Assembly: GCA_963809245.1 (NCBI GenBank)
Contig: CAWEIU010000010.1
Span: 124,001 to 188,000 of the forward strand
Source of the DNA: Roseiarcus sp963809245
GTDB taxonomy: Bacteria > Pseudomonadota > Alphaproteobacteria > Rhizobiales > Beijerinckiaceae
Length of the DNA: 64,000 bases
Direction: 5' to 3'
Below, one piece after another: positions 41,370 to 52,167 of this stretch; the stretch's first letter is position 1, and each line of letters begins with the position of its first letter. A model generated the notes under the pieces. It ran no database searches. It worked only from the letters and a program-made list of their open reading frames with translations, and was not told the origin of the DNA. The translations under genes were made by a program, and so were the position numbers.

Positions 41370-42347
41370 ATGAACGAGGAAACCAGGGGGGCTCGCGGCC
41401 CCGACCGTTCCCGATTGCGGCCGGAGGTGCGGCGGATGCTCGAATTGAGGGACGCCGAGCCGGTCGTGGACTTGGCGATCACGCCCGCAAGCGAAGTCCG
41501 CCGCGACGCGGAAGCCCGGCTCTCCGGCTTTTGGACGCGAAAGGACCCCTTGGCGGGCGTCGAGACGTTCGCGATTCAGGGAATCGGCGGCGCCTTCAAG
41601 GCGCGCCTCTATCCCGGCGGCGAGGGCCCGCGCGCCATCCTCTATTTCCACGGCGGCGGCTGGGTGGTCGGCAGCCTCGACACCCACGACGGCCCTCTGC
41701 GGGCCCTGGCGTTGGCGGCCAAGTGCAAGGTCATCGCGGTCGAATATCGCAAGGCGCCCGAGGCGCCGTTCCCGGCGGCGATCGAGGACGCCGAAGCTGC
41801 GCTCGCCGCGATCGGCTCAATGAGCGCCCTGGGCGTCGACGCGCGGAAGGTCATCGTCGCGGGCGACAGCGCCGGGGCCACACTCGCCGCCGTTCTGGCG
41901 CGGCGCGCGCGCCAGCTCGGCGCTCCGCTCCTGGGGCAGATGCTCGTCTATCCCCTCACCGACGCAGTGACGCCGCGCCGCAGCCATCGCGCGTTTGGCG
42001 ATGGGCTTTTCCTGACGCGTGAGACGATGGCCTGGTACCTGGACCAATATTGCGCCGGCGCCGATCGTAAGGACCCAAGCATCTCGCCTCTCTACGGCGA
42101 AGACCTCGAGGGGTTGCCGCCCGCCTACATCGTCGCCGCCGACCACGACCTGCTGCGCGACGAGGCGAGAGCCTACGCCGCGCGATTGATCGGGGCCGGC
42201 GTCAACGTGGCGTTCGAGGAATGGAGAGGGCTGACCCACGGATTCATGATCATGGACGAAGTCACTCCCGCCGCGCGCCAGCTTTGCCAATCGATGGGCG
42301 ATTGGGCCAATCGCCGCTGGGCCGCGGCGGATCTCGAAGCGGGCTGA
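41370..42347 (+). CDS. alpha/beta hydrolase, hormone-sensitive-lipase family
   Basis: A 325-residue esterase. It has the oxyanion motif FHGGGWVVGS, EYRKAPEAPFPAAIEDAEAAL, the nucleophile elbow GDSAGATLA, the acid in PAYIVAADHDLLRDEA, and the His in GLTHGFMIM: a complete HSL/arylacetamide-deacetylase type IV set. The ATG at 41370 is preceded by GGACGGAGAG. It hydrolyses short-chain esters or lactones in the cytoplasm. Divergent from the sugar importer and followed 73 bases on by the GntR regulator; it may process an imported acylated or lactone substrate. Confidence 0.9.
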   Translation: MNEETRGARGPDRSRLRPEVRRMLELRDAEPVVDLAITPASEVRRDAEARLSGFWTRKDPLAGVETFAIQGIGGAFKARLYPGGEGPRAILYFHGGGWVVGSLDTHDGPLRALALAAKCKVIAVEYRKAPEAPFPAAIEDAEAALAAIGSMSALGVDARKVIVAGDSAGATLAAVLARRARQLGAPLLGQMLVYPLTDAVTPRRSHRAFGDGLFLTRETMAWYLDQYCAGADRKDPSISPLYGEDLEGLPPAYIVAADHDLLRDEARAYAARLIGAGVNVAFEEWRGLTHGFMIMDEVTPAARQLCQSMGDWANRRWAAADLEAG

Positions 42348-42420
42348 GAAATCGACCTTTCCGCTCGCGCCCGCGCCGTCGCAATGACGACGCGACACAA
42401 TCGACTCGACCGTCACCGCC

Positions 42421-43431
42421 ATGCCGCCGAAAAACCAGAATTCCTCAGCCCGCAGGAGCGATCCGCTCTACGAAATCATCTATTCGGTGCTGCGCGATCA
42501 CCTGAACCGCGGCGCGTTGACGGTTGGTCTCGTCATGGGCGAAGCCAGCGTGGCGCGAGCGTTCCAGACCAGCCGCATGCCGGCGAGCACGGCCCTGAAG
42601 CGCCTTTGCGAGGACGGGCTGATTGCCGGCTTCGAGGGCCGCGGCTACATTGTGCCGAGCCGGCGCGGCGCGGCGACGCCGCGTCGGCTCGACCTCGTCG
42701 ACGCCGGTCTGGAATTGCCGCCGCAACTCGCCGAGCCGCGACGCCTGCGAGACCGACGCGACCACATCTACCGCGAGGTCGAACATTCGGTCGCCGCCTG
42801 CCTCGTCTATGGCCGTTTCCAATTGAACGAGAGCGCGCTCGCCGACCACTACGGCGTCAGCCGCACCATCGCCCACGAGGTGCTCACCCAGCTCGAACTG
42901 GCGGGAATTGCGGTGCAGGACCGCAATCAACGCTGGTACGCCGGGCCGTTGAACGCCGACGACATCGCCGGCCGCTTCCAAATGCGGTGGCTGCTCGAGC
43001 CGGAAGCGCTGCGCCAGTCGTTTCCCGCCCTGACGGAGGGCGAACTGGTCCGCCGCCGCGAGCGCGTGCATCGCGCCCGAAAGGGGAATATTGGGCCGCC
43101 GGAACTCGAACGGATCGAGCGCGACCTTCATCAGGACACCTTGGCGCATTGCCACAACAAGATGCTGCTCGACGCCGTCGTGCGCAGCCAGCGCGTGCTC
43201 ATCGCCACCCACTCGACCTTCGAATCCATTCAAAGGCCGTCGGAGCTGGTCAAGATGGCCGCCGAGCATCTGCAGATCTATGACGCTCTGCTGGAGCGCA
43301 GCCCGGACGCGGCGGCGGCGGCGCTCGAAGCGCATTTGCGCCGCGCGTTGCGTCCTAATCTCGAACTGTTGGCGCGTCTCGAACCGCTGCCGGACGCCCG
43401 CCGCCCTCCCTATTTGATCCCGGTGCGGTGA
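42421..43431 (+). CDS. GntR family regulator with two winged-helix domains and FCD domain
   Basis: A 336-residue regulator with an unusual layout. Residues ~14-80 form one GntR winged helix (PLYEIIYSVLRDHLNRGALT, MPASTALKRLCEDGLIAGFE). Residues ~115-180 form a second (IYREVEHSVAACLVYGRFQL, HYGVSRTIAHEVLTQLELAG). An FCD-type all-helical ligand domain follows, with the His/Asp metal-binding pattern (ERDLHQDTLAHCHNKML, AEHLQIYDALLERSPDAAAA). FCD proteins usually bind small organic acids. Position beside the hydrolase and sugar importer suggests it controls that locus. Confidence 0.88.
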   Translation: MPPKNQNSSARRSDPLYEIIYSVLRDHLNRGALTVGLVMGEASVARAFQTSRMPASTALKRLCEDGLIAGFEGRGYIVPSRRGAATPRRLDLVDAGLELPPQLAEPRRLRDRRDHIYREVEHSVAACLVYGRFQLNESALADHYGVSRTIAHEVLTQLELAGIAVQDRNQRWYAGPLNADDIAGRFQMRWLLEPEALRQSFPALTEGELVRRRERVHRARKGNIGPPELERIERDLHQDTLAHCHNKMLLDAVVRSQRVLIATHSTFESIQRPSELVKMAAEHLQIYDALLERSPDAAAAALEAHLRRALRPNLELLARLEPLPDARRPPYLIPVR

Positions 43432-43527
43432 AGCCGGCGACCGGGTCGGCGCGGCATATCGCGGGCGTGCGATTCGGAATGTTGCACGCAATATGCAATC
43501 GCGGCGGTCAGTGCGAGGGGCGCGAAC

Positions 43528-43710
43528 TCAGTGTTTCTTGTCGCTCGGGGCCTTGGCGGTCTCTTTCGTGCGGCGCGGCGGCTTGCCGACCGATGTCGGC
43601 GTGGTGCTCGGCGGATCGCTGGCGGGGAACGACTCCTCGAGAGCCTCGTCGAGCTGTGCGTCCGTGAGGCCGGGAGACGCTTTCGACGGCTTCTTTTTGG
43701 GCTCTTTCAC
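43528..43710 (-). CDS. small hypothetical protein with ESFPASDPPS motif
   Basis: About 60 residues, Lys/Pro-rich, with LTDAQLDEALEESFPASDPP at the centre. The ESFPASDPPS motif recurs in many small uncharacterised proteobacterial proteins. I prefer a GTG at 43710 with GGGGAG eight bases upstream; an ATG at 43767 would add 19 residues that look unrelated. Cytoplasmic, no known function. Confidence 0.6.
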   Translation of the reverse strand: MKEPKKKPSKASPGLTDAQLDEALEESFPASDPPSTTPTSVGKPPRRTKETAKAPSDKKH

Positions 43711-43846
43711 GACGATCAGCTCCCCAACGCCGAAGCTTGCGGGAGCCGAAACGAGCCGGCGCCGCATGACGTTGACGCTACGCCGACATTCCGATCGAAA
43801 ATAAGGCCACCGCCGCCGATCGGTCGGCGTCCGCGGCCTTGCGTTC

Positions 43847-46322
<2,476 letters not shown>

Positions 46323-46607
46323 AGCAAAAGGCCTTTTTTACGCTGGGTTTAGCGCGTTTTTCTGCAAAGCGTCGCCCGCCCGAGCGCTGCTGGCGCGGCA
46401 ATTCGTGTGTCGGACATTATAGCCTGTCCCTGTGCTAAATTGCACATTTTTCGGCCAAAATCGAGGCCGCTGCGGCGAGCGGGCGCCCCAAAGGAATTGA
46501 GAAAATACTGCTCGACCGGCGGGCCGGTCCGGCGGAAGATAGCGCGCCGCAACGCTGTGATTCGCCTTTCGAATTTCGGCCCTCGGCGGAGGGATGCTGA
46601 CCCACTC

Positions 46608-47801
46608 GTGCGCGATGTCGTAAACGAACCTCTGGGGCGCTCGCCCCGCCGGCGCGAAAGCATTACGGCCCGCGCCCGCCGCTTTGCCCCCCGTTTCGTC
46701 CTTTTGACGGCGCTGGCGGGGGTCGCCGTCGTCGCCGCCGACCACGCCAGGCGCAGCAGTCCCGCAGGTGGGGGCGAGCCGTTCGCTGTCGCTCCGATCG
46801 AGGCGGCGCCTTCCGCGCCTGCGGTTGCAGCCGCGCCGGTTCCAGCGCCGGCTCCGACATTGATCGACGCCCAGAACGACGCCGCCAGCACGGTGAAGGT
46901 GGTGCGCAATGGCGGCGGCGGCGGCGACGCGCTGATCATCGACGTTCCGAAGACGCTCGGCGTTCGCCTCGTTGCCGCGCCCGACAAGCGCCTCATCGAG
47001 ACGTCGCGCTACGGGGCGCTGCCGCGGATCGGCGCGGATGGCGCCCGTCCCGCCGATGTTTATGCCCGGCCGGTCGTCGCCTCCGAGCGGCTGAAGGCCG
47101 GCGCCCCGCGGATCGCCATCCTGATCGGCGGACTCGGGATCAACGCCGAGGGGACAGCGACCGCGATCGCGCGGCTGCCAGCGGACGTGACGCTTGGCTT
47201 CGCCCCCTACGGCGGCGAACTCGAGCGCGAAGCGGCCGAAGCCCGCGACGCCGGCCATGAGATCTGGCTGCAGGCGCCGATGGAGTCCTTCGGCGGCGCG
47301 GCCGACAATCCCGGCCCGCATACGCTCATCGCCGCGGCTTCCGACGCCGAGAACCTCGATTCGCTGCGCTGGCTGATGTCGCGCTTCACAGGCTATGTCG
47401 GCGTCGTCAACTACCTCGGGGGAAAATTCACGGGCGATTCGCGGGCGTTGTCGCCCGTTCTCGCCGAGATCGCCTCGCGCGGTCTCGACTATCTCGACGA
47501 CGGCGCGTCGCCCCGCAGCGTCGCGCGCGAAGCCGCCGCGACGCTTAACCTGCCCGCGGCCAAGGCCGACGTTGTGATCGACGCTGATCCGTCGCCGGAG
47601 GGCATCGAGGCCGCCTTGACCCGTCTCGAGGCGCTGGCGCGCGGGCAGGGCGCGGCCATCGGGATCGCCACCGCGCGCCCGGCGAGCGTCGAAATGATCG
47701 CGCGCTGGACCGCTTCTCTCGAGGCGCGCGGCGTTGCGCTCGCGCCACTGTCTGCGATTGTGTCCCGCGTCCCTGGCCCTGCGGCGCAGGCGACTCCATA
47801 G
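46608..47801 (+). CDS. divergent polysaccharide deacetylase family protein (YibQ/DUF610)
   Basis: A 397-residue envelope protein. The N-terminus VRDVVNEPLGRSPRRR fits the family's usual MxDDLxxPLG opening, which is why I choose the GTG at 46608 over an upstream ATG at 46407. A membrane anchor (APRFVLLTALAGVAVVAADH) and a Pro/Ala linker follow. The deacetylase-like NodB fold has PRIAILIGGLGINAEGTATA, LPADVTLGFAPYG, HEIWLQAPMES, and GVVNYLGGKFTGD. The expected catalytic Asp is Gly in IGGLG (family usually IDDLG), so activity may be altered. Next gene, 45 bases on, is rppH. Confidence 0.87.
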   Translation: MRDVVNEPLGRSPRRRESITARARRFAPRFVLLTALAGVAVVAADHARRSSPAGGGEPFAVAPIEAAPSAPAVAAAPVPAPAPTLIDAQNDAASTVKVVRNGGGGGDALIIDVPKTLGVRLVAAPDKRLIETSRYGALPRIGADGARPADVYARPVVASERLKAGAPRIAILIGGLGINAEGTATAIARLPADVTLGFAPYGGELEREAAEARDAGHEIWLQAPMESFGGAADNPGPHTLIAAASDAENLDSLRWLMSRFTGYVGVVNYLGGKFTGDSRALSPVLAEIASRGLDYLDDGASPRSVAREAAATLNLPAAKADVVIDADPSPEGIEAALTRLEALARGQGAAIGIATARPASVEMIARWTASLEARGVALAPLSAIVSRVPGPAAQATP

Positions 47802-47846
47802 TTTGTGTTATTTTGGGTTTATGAATTTCGAGCACCAGAGGGTCCC

Positions 47847-48350
47847 GTGGCCGAAGATTTGCCCTACCGCCGCAGCGCTGGCGTGATGCTGATCAACAGC
47901 GAAGGCGCCGCCTTCATCGGCCGGCGCAAGAAGCAACGCGAAGCCGACGTTCTCGTTGGCCACGAATGGCAAATGCCGCAGGGCGGCATCGACGACGGCG
48001 AACAGCCGCTCGAAGCGGCGCTGCGCGAGCTCTACGAGGAGACCAACATATCCTCCACTTCGCTCATCGCCGAAGCGCCGGTTTGGCTGAGCTACGACCT
48101 GCCCGGCGAGGCGATGGGCCGCTGGCGCGGCCGCTATCGCGGCCAAACCCAGAAGTGGTTCCTGCTGCGTTTCCTCGGCGAGGAATCCGAGATCGATATC
48201 CACCATCCCGCAGGCGGCGCTCATCCCGCCGAATTCGAGGCTTGGCGTTGGGAGCGCCTCGAGGCGCTGCCCGACCTCGTCGTGCCGTTCAAGCGCAAGA
48301 TCTACGAAGAGGTCGTCGCCGCTTTCGCGCCGCTAGCGAAGCCGGCTTAG
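47847..48350 (+). CDS. rppH: RNA pyrophosphohydrolase
   Basis: A 167-residue Nudix hydrolase. It starts VAEDLPYRRSAGVMLIN from a GTG with AGAGGG five bases upstream, and has FIGRRKKQ, the Nudix box (GGIDDGEQPLEAALRELYEE), SYDLPGEAMGRWRGRYRGQT and KWFLLRF, all RppH-specific. It removes pyrophosphate from 5'-triphosphorylated mRNA, starting decay. An in-frame ATG at 47805 would add 14 atypical residues. Probably co-transcribed with the deacetylase-like gene. Confidence 0.93.
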   Translation: MAEDLPYRRSAGVMLINSEGAAFIGRRKKQREADVLVGHEWQMPQGGIDDGEQPLEAALRELYEETNISSTSLIAEAPVWLSYDLPGEAMGRWRGRYRGQTQKWFLLRFLGEESEIDIHHPAGGAHPAEFEAWRWERLEALPDLVVPFKRKIYEEVVAAFAPLAKPA

Positions 48351-48357
48351 CGACAGC

Positions 48358-48428
48358 GCCCTCATCCGGCGCTTGGGGCCCCTTCTCCCGCTCGCGCCGC
48401 TCGCGGAAGAGGGGGCGGGGGTGAGGGG
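48358..48428. repeat. palindromic intergenic repeat (GCCCTCA type)
   Basis: Short relative of the element at 39993-40134: it starts GCCCTCATCCGGCGCTTGGG, then CCCTTCTCCCGCTCGCG with mirror CGCGGAAGAGGGGG, and ends GGGGGTGAGGGG. It lies between convergent rppH and the DUF2852 gene. Confidence 0.7.
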
Positions 48429-48443
48429 AAGCGCCAAAGTTGT

Positions 48444-48887
48444 TCAACTGCGGGGCGCTTCTTCCGCCGGACCCTGCTCGGACGGACGCTGGCGGCGTTC
48501 GCCCATGAACTGGTCGAACTCGGCGCGATCCTTGGCGAAGCGCAGCCGTTCCAGGAATTCTTTGAACTCGCGCTGCTCGTCTTCGAGCCGCTTCAGCGTG
48601 TCCGCGCGATAATCGTCGAAGGCGCGATTGCCGCTCGACGACGGGCCGAACCAGCCGCCGCCGCGGTTCCGATAGCGCTCTATCGTGCCGCGCACGCGCT
48701 CCATTTTGTCGTGCATCCGGGCCATCTTGCGGTCCATGCGCTCTTCCCAGTCGCTCATTGGTCCATTCCCTACGTACATCGGGCGCCGCCAACCGCCGTA
48801 TTTGTGGCGCGCAATCAGGAAGCCGAGGATGAGAAGTCCAACCGGCCACCACCAAATGAAGCCCAAGATCATCAGAACGACAGGCAT
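48444..48887 (-). CDS. DUF2852 family membrane protein
   Basis: A 147-residue protein. A hydrophobic N-terminus (MPVVLMILGFIWWWPVGLLI) is followed by a membrane-exit segment (FLIARHKYGGW) and a long charged, coiled-coil-like helix (MDRKMARMHDKMERVRGTIE). FDDYRADTLKRLEDEQREFK and FLERLRFAKDRAEFDQFM are the conserved DUF2852 core. Function is unknown. An ATGTAA-N7-TTACAT operator lies 18 bases upstream of the ATG, the same site that covers the start of the neighbouring TetR gene, so it is probably controlled by that repressor. Confidence 0.85.
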   Translation of the reverse strand: MPVVLMILGFIWWWPVGLLILGFLIARHKYGGWRRPMYVGNGPMSDWEERMDRKMARMHDKMERVRGTIERYRNRGGGWFGPSSSGNRAFDDYRADTLKRLEDEQREFKEFLERLRFAKDRAEFDQFMGERRQRPSEQGPAEEAPRS

Positions 48888-48904
48888 GGCGCGCCCTCTT
48901 GTGA

Positions 48905-48923
48905 ATGTAATTAACATTTACAT
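48905..48923. promoter_or_regulatory. operator ATGTAA-N7-TTACAT upstream of DUF2852 gene
   Basis: ATGTAA, seven bases (TTAACAT), TTACAT: a perfect 6-base inverted repeat. It is identical in arms and spacing to the one at 49612-49630 that overlaps the TetR start. It lies in the promoter/leader of the DUF2852 gene. Confidence 0.75.
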
Positions 48924-48974
48924 CGGCCATCGTCATTGTCAAGACGTGCTGAGACCGCGCTAGGTCCGCGTCTC

Positions 48975-49613
48975 TCAGACGCCGAGCCCACGCAAATAGA
49001 CCAGCACTTGCGCTTCAAGCAGCTCCGCCGGCGACATCGGCAGCATCCGTTGCGCGCCGTCGCCGCGTCCGAACAATGACGCCGTCCCGTGCGCCATCGC
49101 CCATATGTGGAGCGCGACCATCAAAGCCGGTGGACGGCCGGCGCTCGGGGTCGCGGCGCAGATCTTCTCGGCGGCGTTGCGCAGCACCGTGAACGCATTG
49201 TCGGCGGCCTCCCGTAGGGCCGGATTGGCGTTGACCGGAATGCCGGCTTCGAACATCGCCGAGTAGAAGGCGGGCTGGGCGCGGGCGAATTCGAGATAGG
49301 CCTTGCCGACCCGGTCCAATGCGCCAAGTGCGTCGGGACGGCCTTCGTCCCAGGCCCGCGCCAGCGCCGCCCCGAACTGCTCGAAGCCTCGCAGCGCCAC
49401 ATTCGCCATCAGTTCGTCGCGGTCGCGGAAATGCCGATAGGGCGCCGCAGGGCTGACGCCCGCGAAGCGCGCGGCCTCGGCGAAAGTGAAACCGGCCGCG
49501 CCCTTCTTGGCGATCAGCTCCAGCGCAGCGCGGATCAGCGTCTCGCGCAAATTGCCGTGGTGGTAACCGCGCGGCTCGTCGCGCTCGCCCGGATCGTCCT
49601 TGCTCCAACTCAT
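48975..49613 (-). CDS. TetR/AcrR family transcriptional regulator
   Basis: A ~212-residue repressor. The N-terminal helix-turn-helix is complete: ETLIRAALELIAKKGAAGFT then FAEAARFAGVSPAAPYRHF. The C-terminal ligand domain (ALHIWAMAHGTASLFGRGDG) resembles the TetR C-terminal WHG-type group. I use the ATG at 49613; one four codons earlier is also possible. A perfect inverted repeat overlaps its start, which implies autorepression, and the same repeat precedes the DUF2852 gene next door. Ligand unknown. Confidence 0.9.
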   Translation of the reverse strand: MSWSKDDPGERDEPRGYHHGNLRETLIRAALELIAKKGAAGFTFAEAARFAGVSPAAPYRHFRDRDELMANVALRGFEQFGAALARAWDEGRPDALGALDRVGKAYLEFARAQPAFYSAMFEAGIPVNANPALREAADNAFTVLRNAAEKICAATPSAGRPPALMVALHIWAMAHGTASLFGRGDGAQRMLPMSPAELLEAQVLVYLRGLGV

Positions 49614-49630
49614 GTAAAAGGTCATTACAT
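49612..49630. promoter_or_regulatory. operator ATGTAA-N7-TTACAT at the TetR start
   Basis: ATGTAA, AAGGTCA, TTACAT: second copy of the site at 48905-48923, here covering the translation start of the TetR gene. This is a classic position for autoregulation. Confidence 0.75.
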
Positions 49631-49694
49631 CAGACAGGGCGCATTCGTCGATGCTTCTGTCTGCCGCAACGAGAGCGGGCGGCGTGCGCCGCTC

Positions 49695-50018
49695 TCAGCG
49701 ACCCGCCTTGATCTCCGCCACCGCTTCAGCCATCGCCTCCGCCATCTTGCGCCCGATGCGATGGGCGGAGATGTCGACGCCAACGGCGGCGAAATCGTGG
49801 GCGAGAGCGGCCGCGACATCGTCGTCGCCGCGCCCGACCTGCGCCGCCCCCAGCGCGTTGGCGTAGGCCTCGGCCGCCTCGCCTGTTCGCCCGAGGCGCT
49901 CCGCCGCCCACAGGCCGAGGGCCTTATTGCGCCGGGCGAGCGCCTTAAAGCGCAATTCCTCGTTCATCACGAAGCGCTTTTCGAAGCCGTCTTCCCGTCG
50001 GTCGAATGCGTCGATCAT
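49695..50018 (-). CDS. DUF1476 family protein (F1-ATPase zeta-type inhibitor)
   Basis: A 107-residue helical protein with the DUF1476 signature: FDRREDGFEKRFVMNEELRF, KALARRNKALGLWAAERLG, EAYANALGAAQ, and GVDISAHRIGRKMAEAMAEA. In Paracoccus this family was shown to be the zeta subunit, a natural inhibitor of alphaproteobacterial F1FO-ATP synthase acting through its N-terminal region. Whether this copy inhibits ATP hydrolysis is inferred. It lies 52 bases... downstream of no other gene on its strand; rdgB ends 16 bases on. Confidence 0.85.
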   Translation of the reverse strand: MIDAFDRREDGFEKRFVMNEELRFKALARRNKALGLWAAERLGRTGEAAEAYANALGAAQVGRGDDDVAAALAHDFAAVGVDISAHRIGRKMAEAMAEAVAEIKAGR

Positions 50019-50034
50019 GCGAGCCTCCCTGTCT

Positions 50035-50682
50035 TCAGCCGAGGCAGGCGCGCTCCAGCTTCTGGAAAGCGCGCGCCCGATGCGACAAAGCGAGCGAGCC
50101 GTCGCTCGGAATCCCGTGCTTCTCGCTCGCCGTCATCTCGCCGAAGCTGCGCTCATGGCCGTCCGGCACAAAGATCGGATCATAGCCGAAACCGGCCGTC
50201 CCGCGCGGCGGAAAAACGACATGTCCGTCGACCCGCCCCTCGAAGGTTTCGAGGTGGCCGTCGGGCCAGGCGAGCGCCAGCACGCTGATGAAATGGGCGC
50301 GCCAGGGAGCCGATGCGTTGCGGGCGGCAAGCTCGTTTTGGATGCGCGCCATGGCGCCGGCGAAATCCTTGCTCTCGCCCGCCCAGCGCGCGGAATAGAT
50401 GCCCGGCGCGTCGTCGAGCGCGGCGACGCAGAGGCCGGAATCGTCGGCGAGCGCCGGCAGCCCGGAGCCCGCTGCGCCCGCCCGCGCCTTGAGGACGGCG
50501 TTGGCGGTAAAACTGTCGCCGGTTTCTTCCGGCTCGGGCAGGCCGAGCGCCCCGGCGCCGACGATCTCGACCCCGTGCGGGCCGAGCAGATCGCGAATTT
50601 CGACGAGCTTGCCCGCATTATGCGTCGCGGCGACGATGCGGCCGGCGACGCGGCGGTGGACGGCGAAAGCGGCATCATTCAT
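50035..50682 (-). CDS. rdgB: RdgB/HAM1 family non-canonical purine NTP pyrophosphatase
   Basis: A 215-residue enzyme with IVAATHNAGKLVEIRDLL at the N-terminus, ETGDSFTANAVLKARAGA, ALADDSGLCVAALDDAPGIY, SARWAG, GFGYDPIFVPDGHERSFGEM, and the C-terminal LSHRARAFQKL. All are catalytic or substrate-binding elements of the ITPase family, which hydrolyses dITP/XTP to protect DNA. The ATG at 50682 overlaps the protease stop in ATGA. Confidence 0.94.
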   Translation of the reverse strand: MNDAAFAVHRRVAGRIVAATHNAGKLVEIRDLLGPHGVEIVGAGALGLPEPEETGDSFTANAVLKARAGAAGSGLPALADDSGLCVAALDDAPGIYSARWAGESKDFAGAMARIQNELAARNASAPWRAHFISVLALAWPDGHLETFEGRVDGHVVFPPRGTAGFGYDPIFVPDGHERSFGEMTASEKHGIPSDGSLALSHRARAFQKLERACLG

Positions 50683-52167
50683 GGGGCGACGACCTTGTAG
50701 CGTTGGCCCGGCTCGAGCGGGACTTCCCGCTCGAAGCCGTTGAGGACGAGGAATTGGGCGAGCGACTTGTCCCCGAACGGCATGCGCCGGGCGAGCGTCT
50801 GCGCCGTATCGCCGGCCTGGGCCTGGACGATCTGCAAGCGCAATCCCTGCGCCTGGGCTGCTTCCTCCGGCTTCAGGCGATGGAACGACAGGATTGCGGC
50901 GCGAAAGCGCGCGTCGACCGCCGGCGTCAGGCTGTGGGCGGCGAAGATCAGACGGTAGATGCGGCCGCCAAGCCGCACCGCGGCGAGCCGGAAGCTCCAC
51001 TGCTGGCCCTGCGCCATCGCGGTCGCCATCGGCAGATCGCCGCCCGTAAGCGTTTCGATCGAATCCGTCTTCACCCCGTCGATCCAGCCCGACGCGAGCG
51101 CGCTCTCGAGGGTGGTCGAGTCGCTGGCGGCGATGCTGTCGAGGCGTAGCGCCTGCGCGCCGCCCTCGCCGACCCCGATGAGCGCCGCCACCTGGTTTTC
51201 GAGCACGAAACCTTCGGGCGCGGTGAAGCCGAAGCCGAGCTTGGGGTGGAAAAAGCGATCGCCTCTCACCACGCCCTGGTTCGGATCGTCGCCGTAGGCG
51301 ATGCCCTCAATCGCCCCGAGATAGGCGTCGCGCGCCGTCTCGCCGACGCCCGGCGGGGCGAGCTGGCGCGCCTCGGCGACCGCCTGGGCGATGCGCTCCG
51401 GCGTCGAGGGATGGGTCGCCATCATGTCGGGCTTGTCGGGCGCCCCGAGACCGATCAGGGAAGCGCGAAGCGCGCTCCATCGGCCGAGCGAACCGAGAAA
51501 GCGCGAGGCGGCGTAAGGGTCGAATCCCGTCTTGGCGATGACGCCGATGCCGATCTTGTCGGCCTCGAACTCCTGCTGGCGCGAGAAATGCGCGATCGAC
51601 AGCTTCATGCGCGCTTCGACTTCCTCTCCCTCCTGCGGGCGGTCCAGAACCTGAGAGGAGACGCGCGTGAAGAGCGCCGCCGTCTTTTCCAGTTCGGCGC
51701 GCTGGGCGGCGTGATGGGCGGTGACGTGGGCAATCTCGTGCGCCATCACGGCGGCGACCTCGGAGCCGTCGTTAGCGAGAGCGAGCAGGCCGCGCGTAAC
51801 GAAGATGTCGCCTGAGGGCAGCGCGAAAGCGTTGACGATGGGCGAATTGAGGATCGTCACCCGGTAAGGCTCGTTCGGCGTCTGGCTGGCTGCCGCGAGC
51901 CGAGCGAGCGTCTCGTTGAGGTACCGTTCGGCGTTGGGCGCGCTGTATTCGCCGCCGAAGGATTCGATAAGGCGCTTACGCTCGACGTTGCCCGCGCCGC
52001 CGCCGGTGGTGTGGGGCGCCGCGATGGGCGCCGAGACTCGCCACCGGGCCCGGCGCCGGGTCGACGGAGGCGCAACTCGCGACGAGAAGCGCGAACACGC
52101 CGGCGGCAGCCCGGCGGAGCTTGCCGCCGAAGCCCGGTCGTCTCGTTTCGCAACCCGCCATCGTCAT
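50679..52167 (-). CDS. M48 family metalloprotease lipoprotein with LysM-like end, frameshifted as given
   Basis: The repaired product is about 495 residues. The N-terminus (RRAAAGVFALLVASCASV) is a lipoprotein signal with lipobox LVASC. That frame is lost after PGPVASL; the next frame gives APIAAPHTTGG, RKRLIESFGGEYSAPNAERY and the full protease. One extra base near 52033 joins them. The catalytic site is AHEIAHVTAHH (HExxH), with a third zinc ligand in EFEADKIG. The C-terminal ~50 residues (AQAGDTAQTLARRMPF... LEPGQRYKVV) look like LysM. This is a BepA/YfgC-like periplasmic quality-control protease. Its start and stop overlap both neighbours in ATGA. Confidence 0.88.

Noticed and set aside
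43482..43498. TTGCA-N7-TGCAA palindrome after the GntR gene
   Set aside because: Arms are only five bases and lie downstream of the gene; too weak to call an operator.
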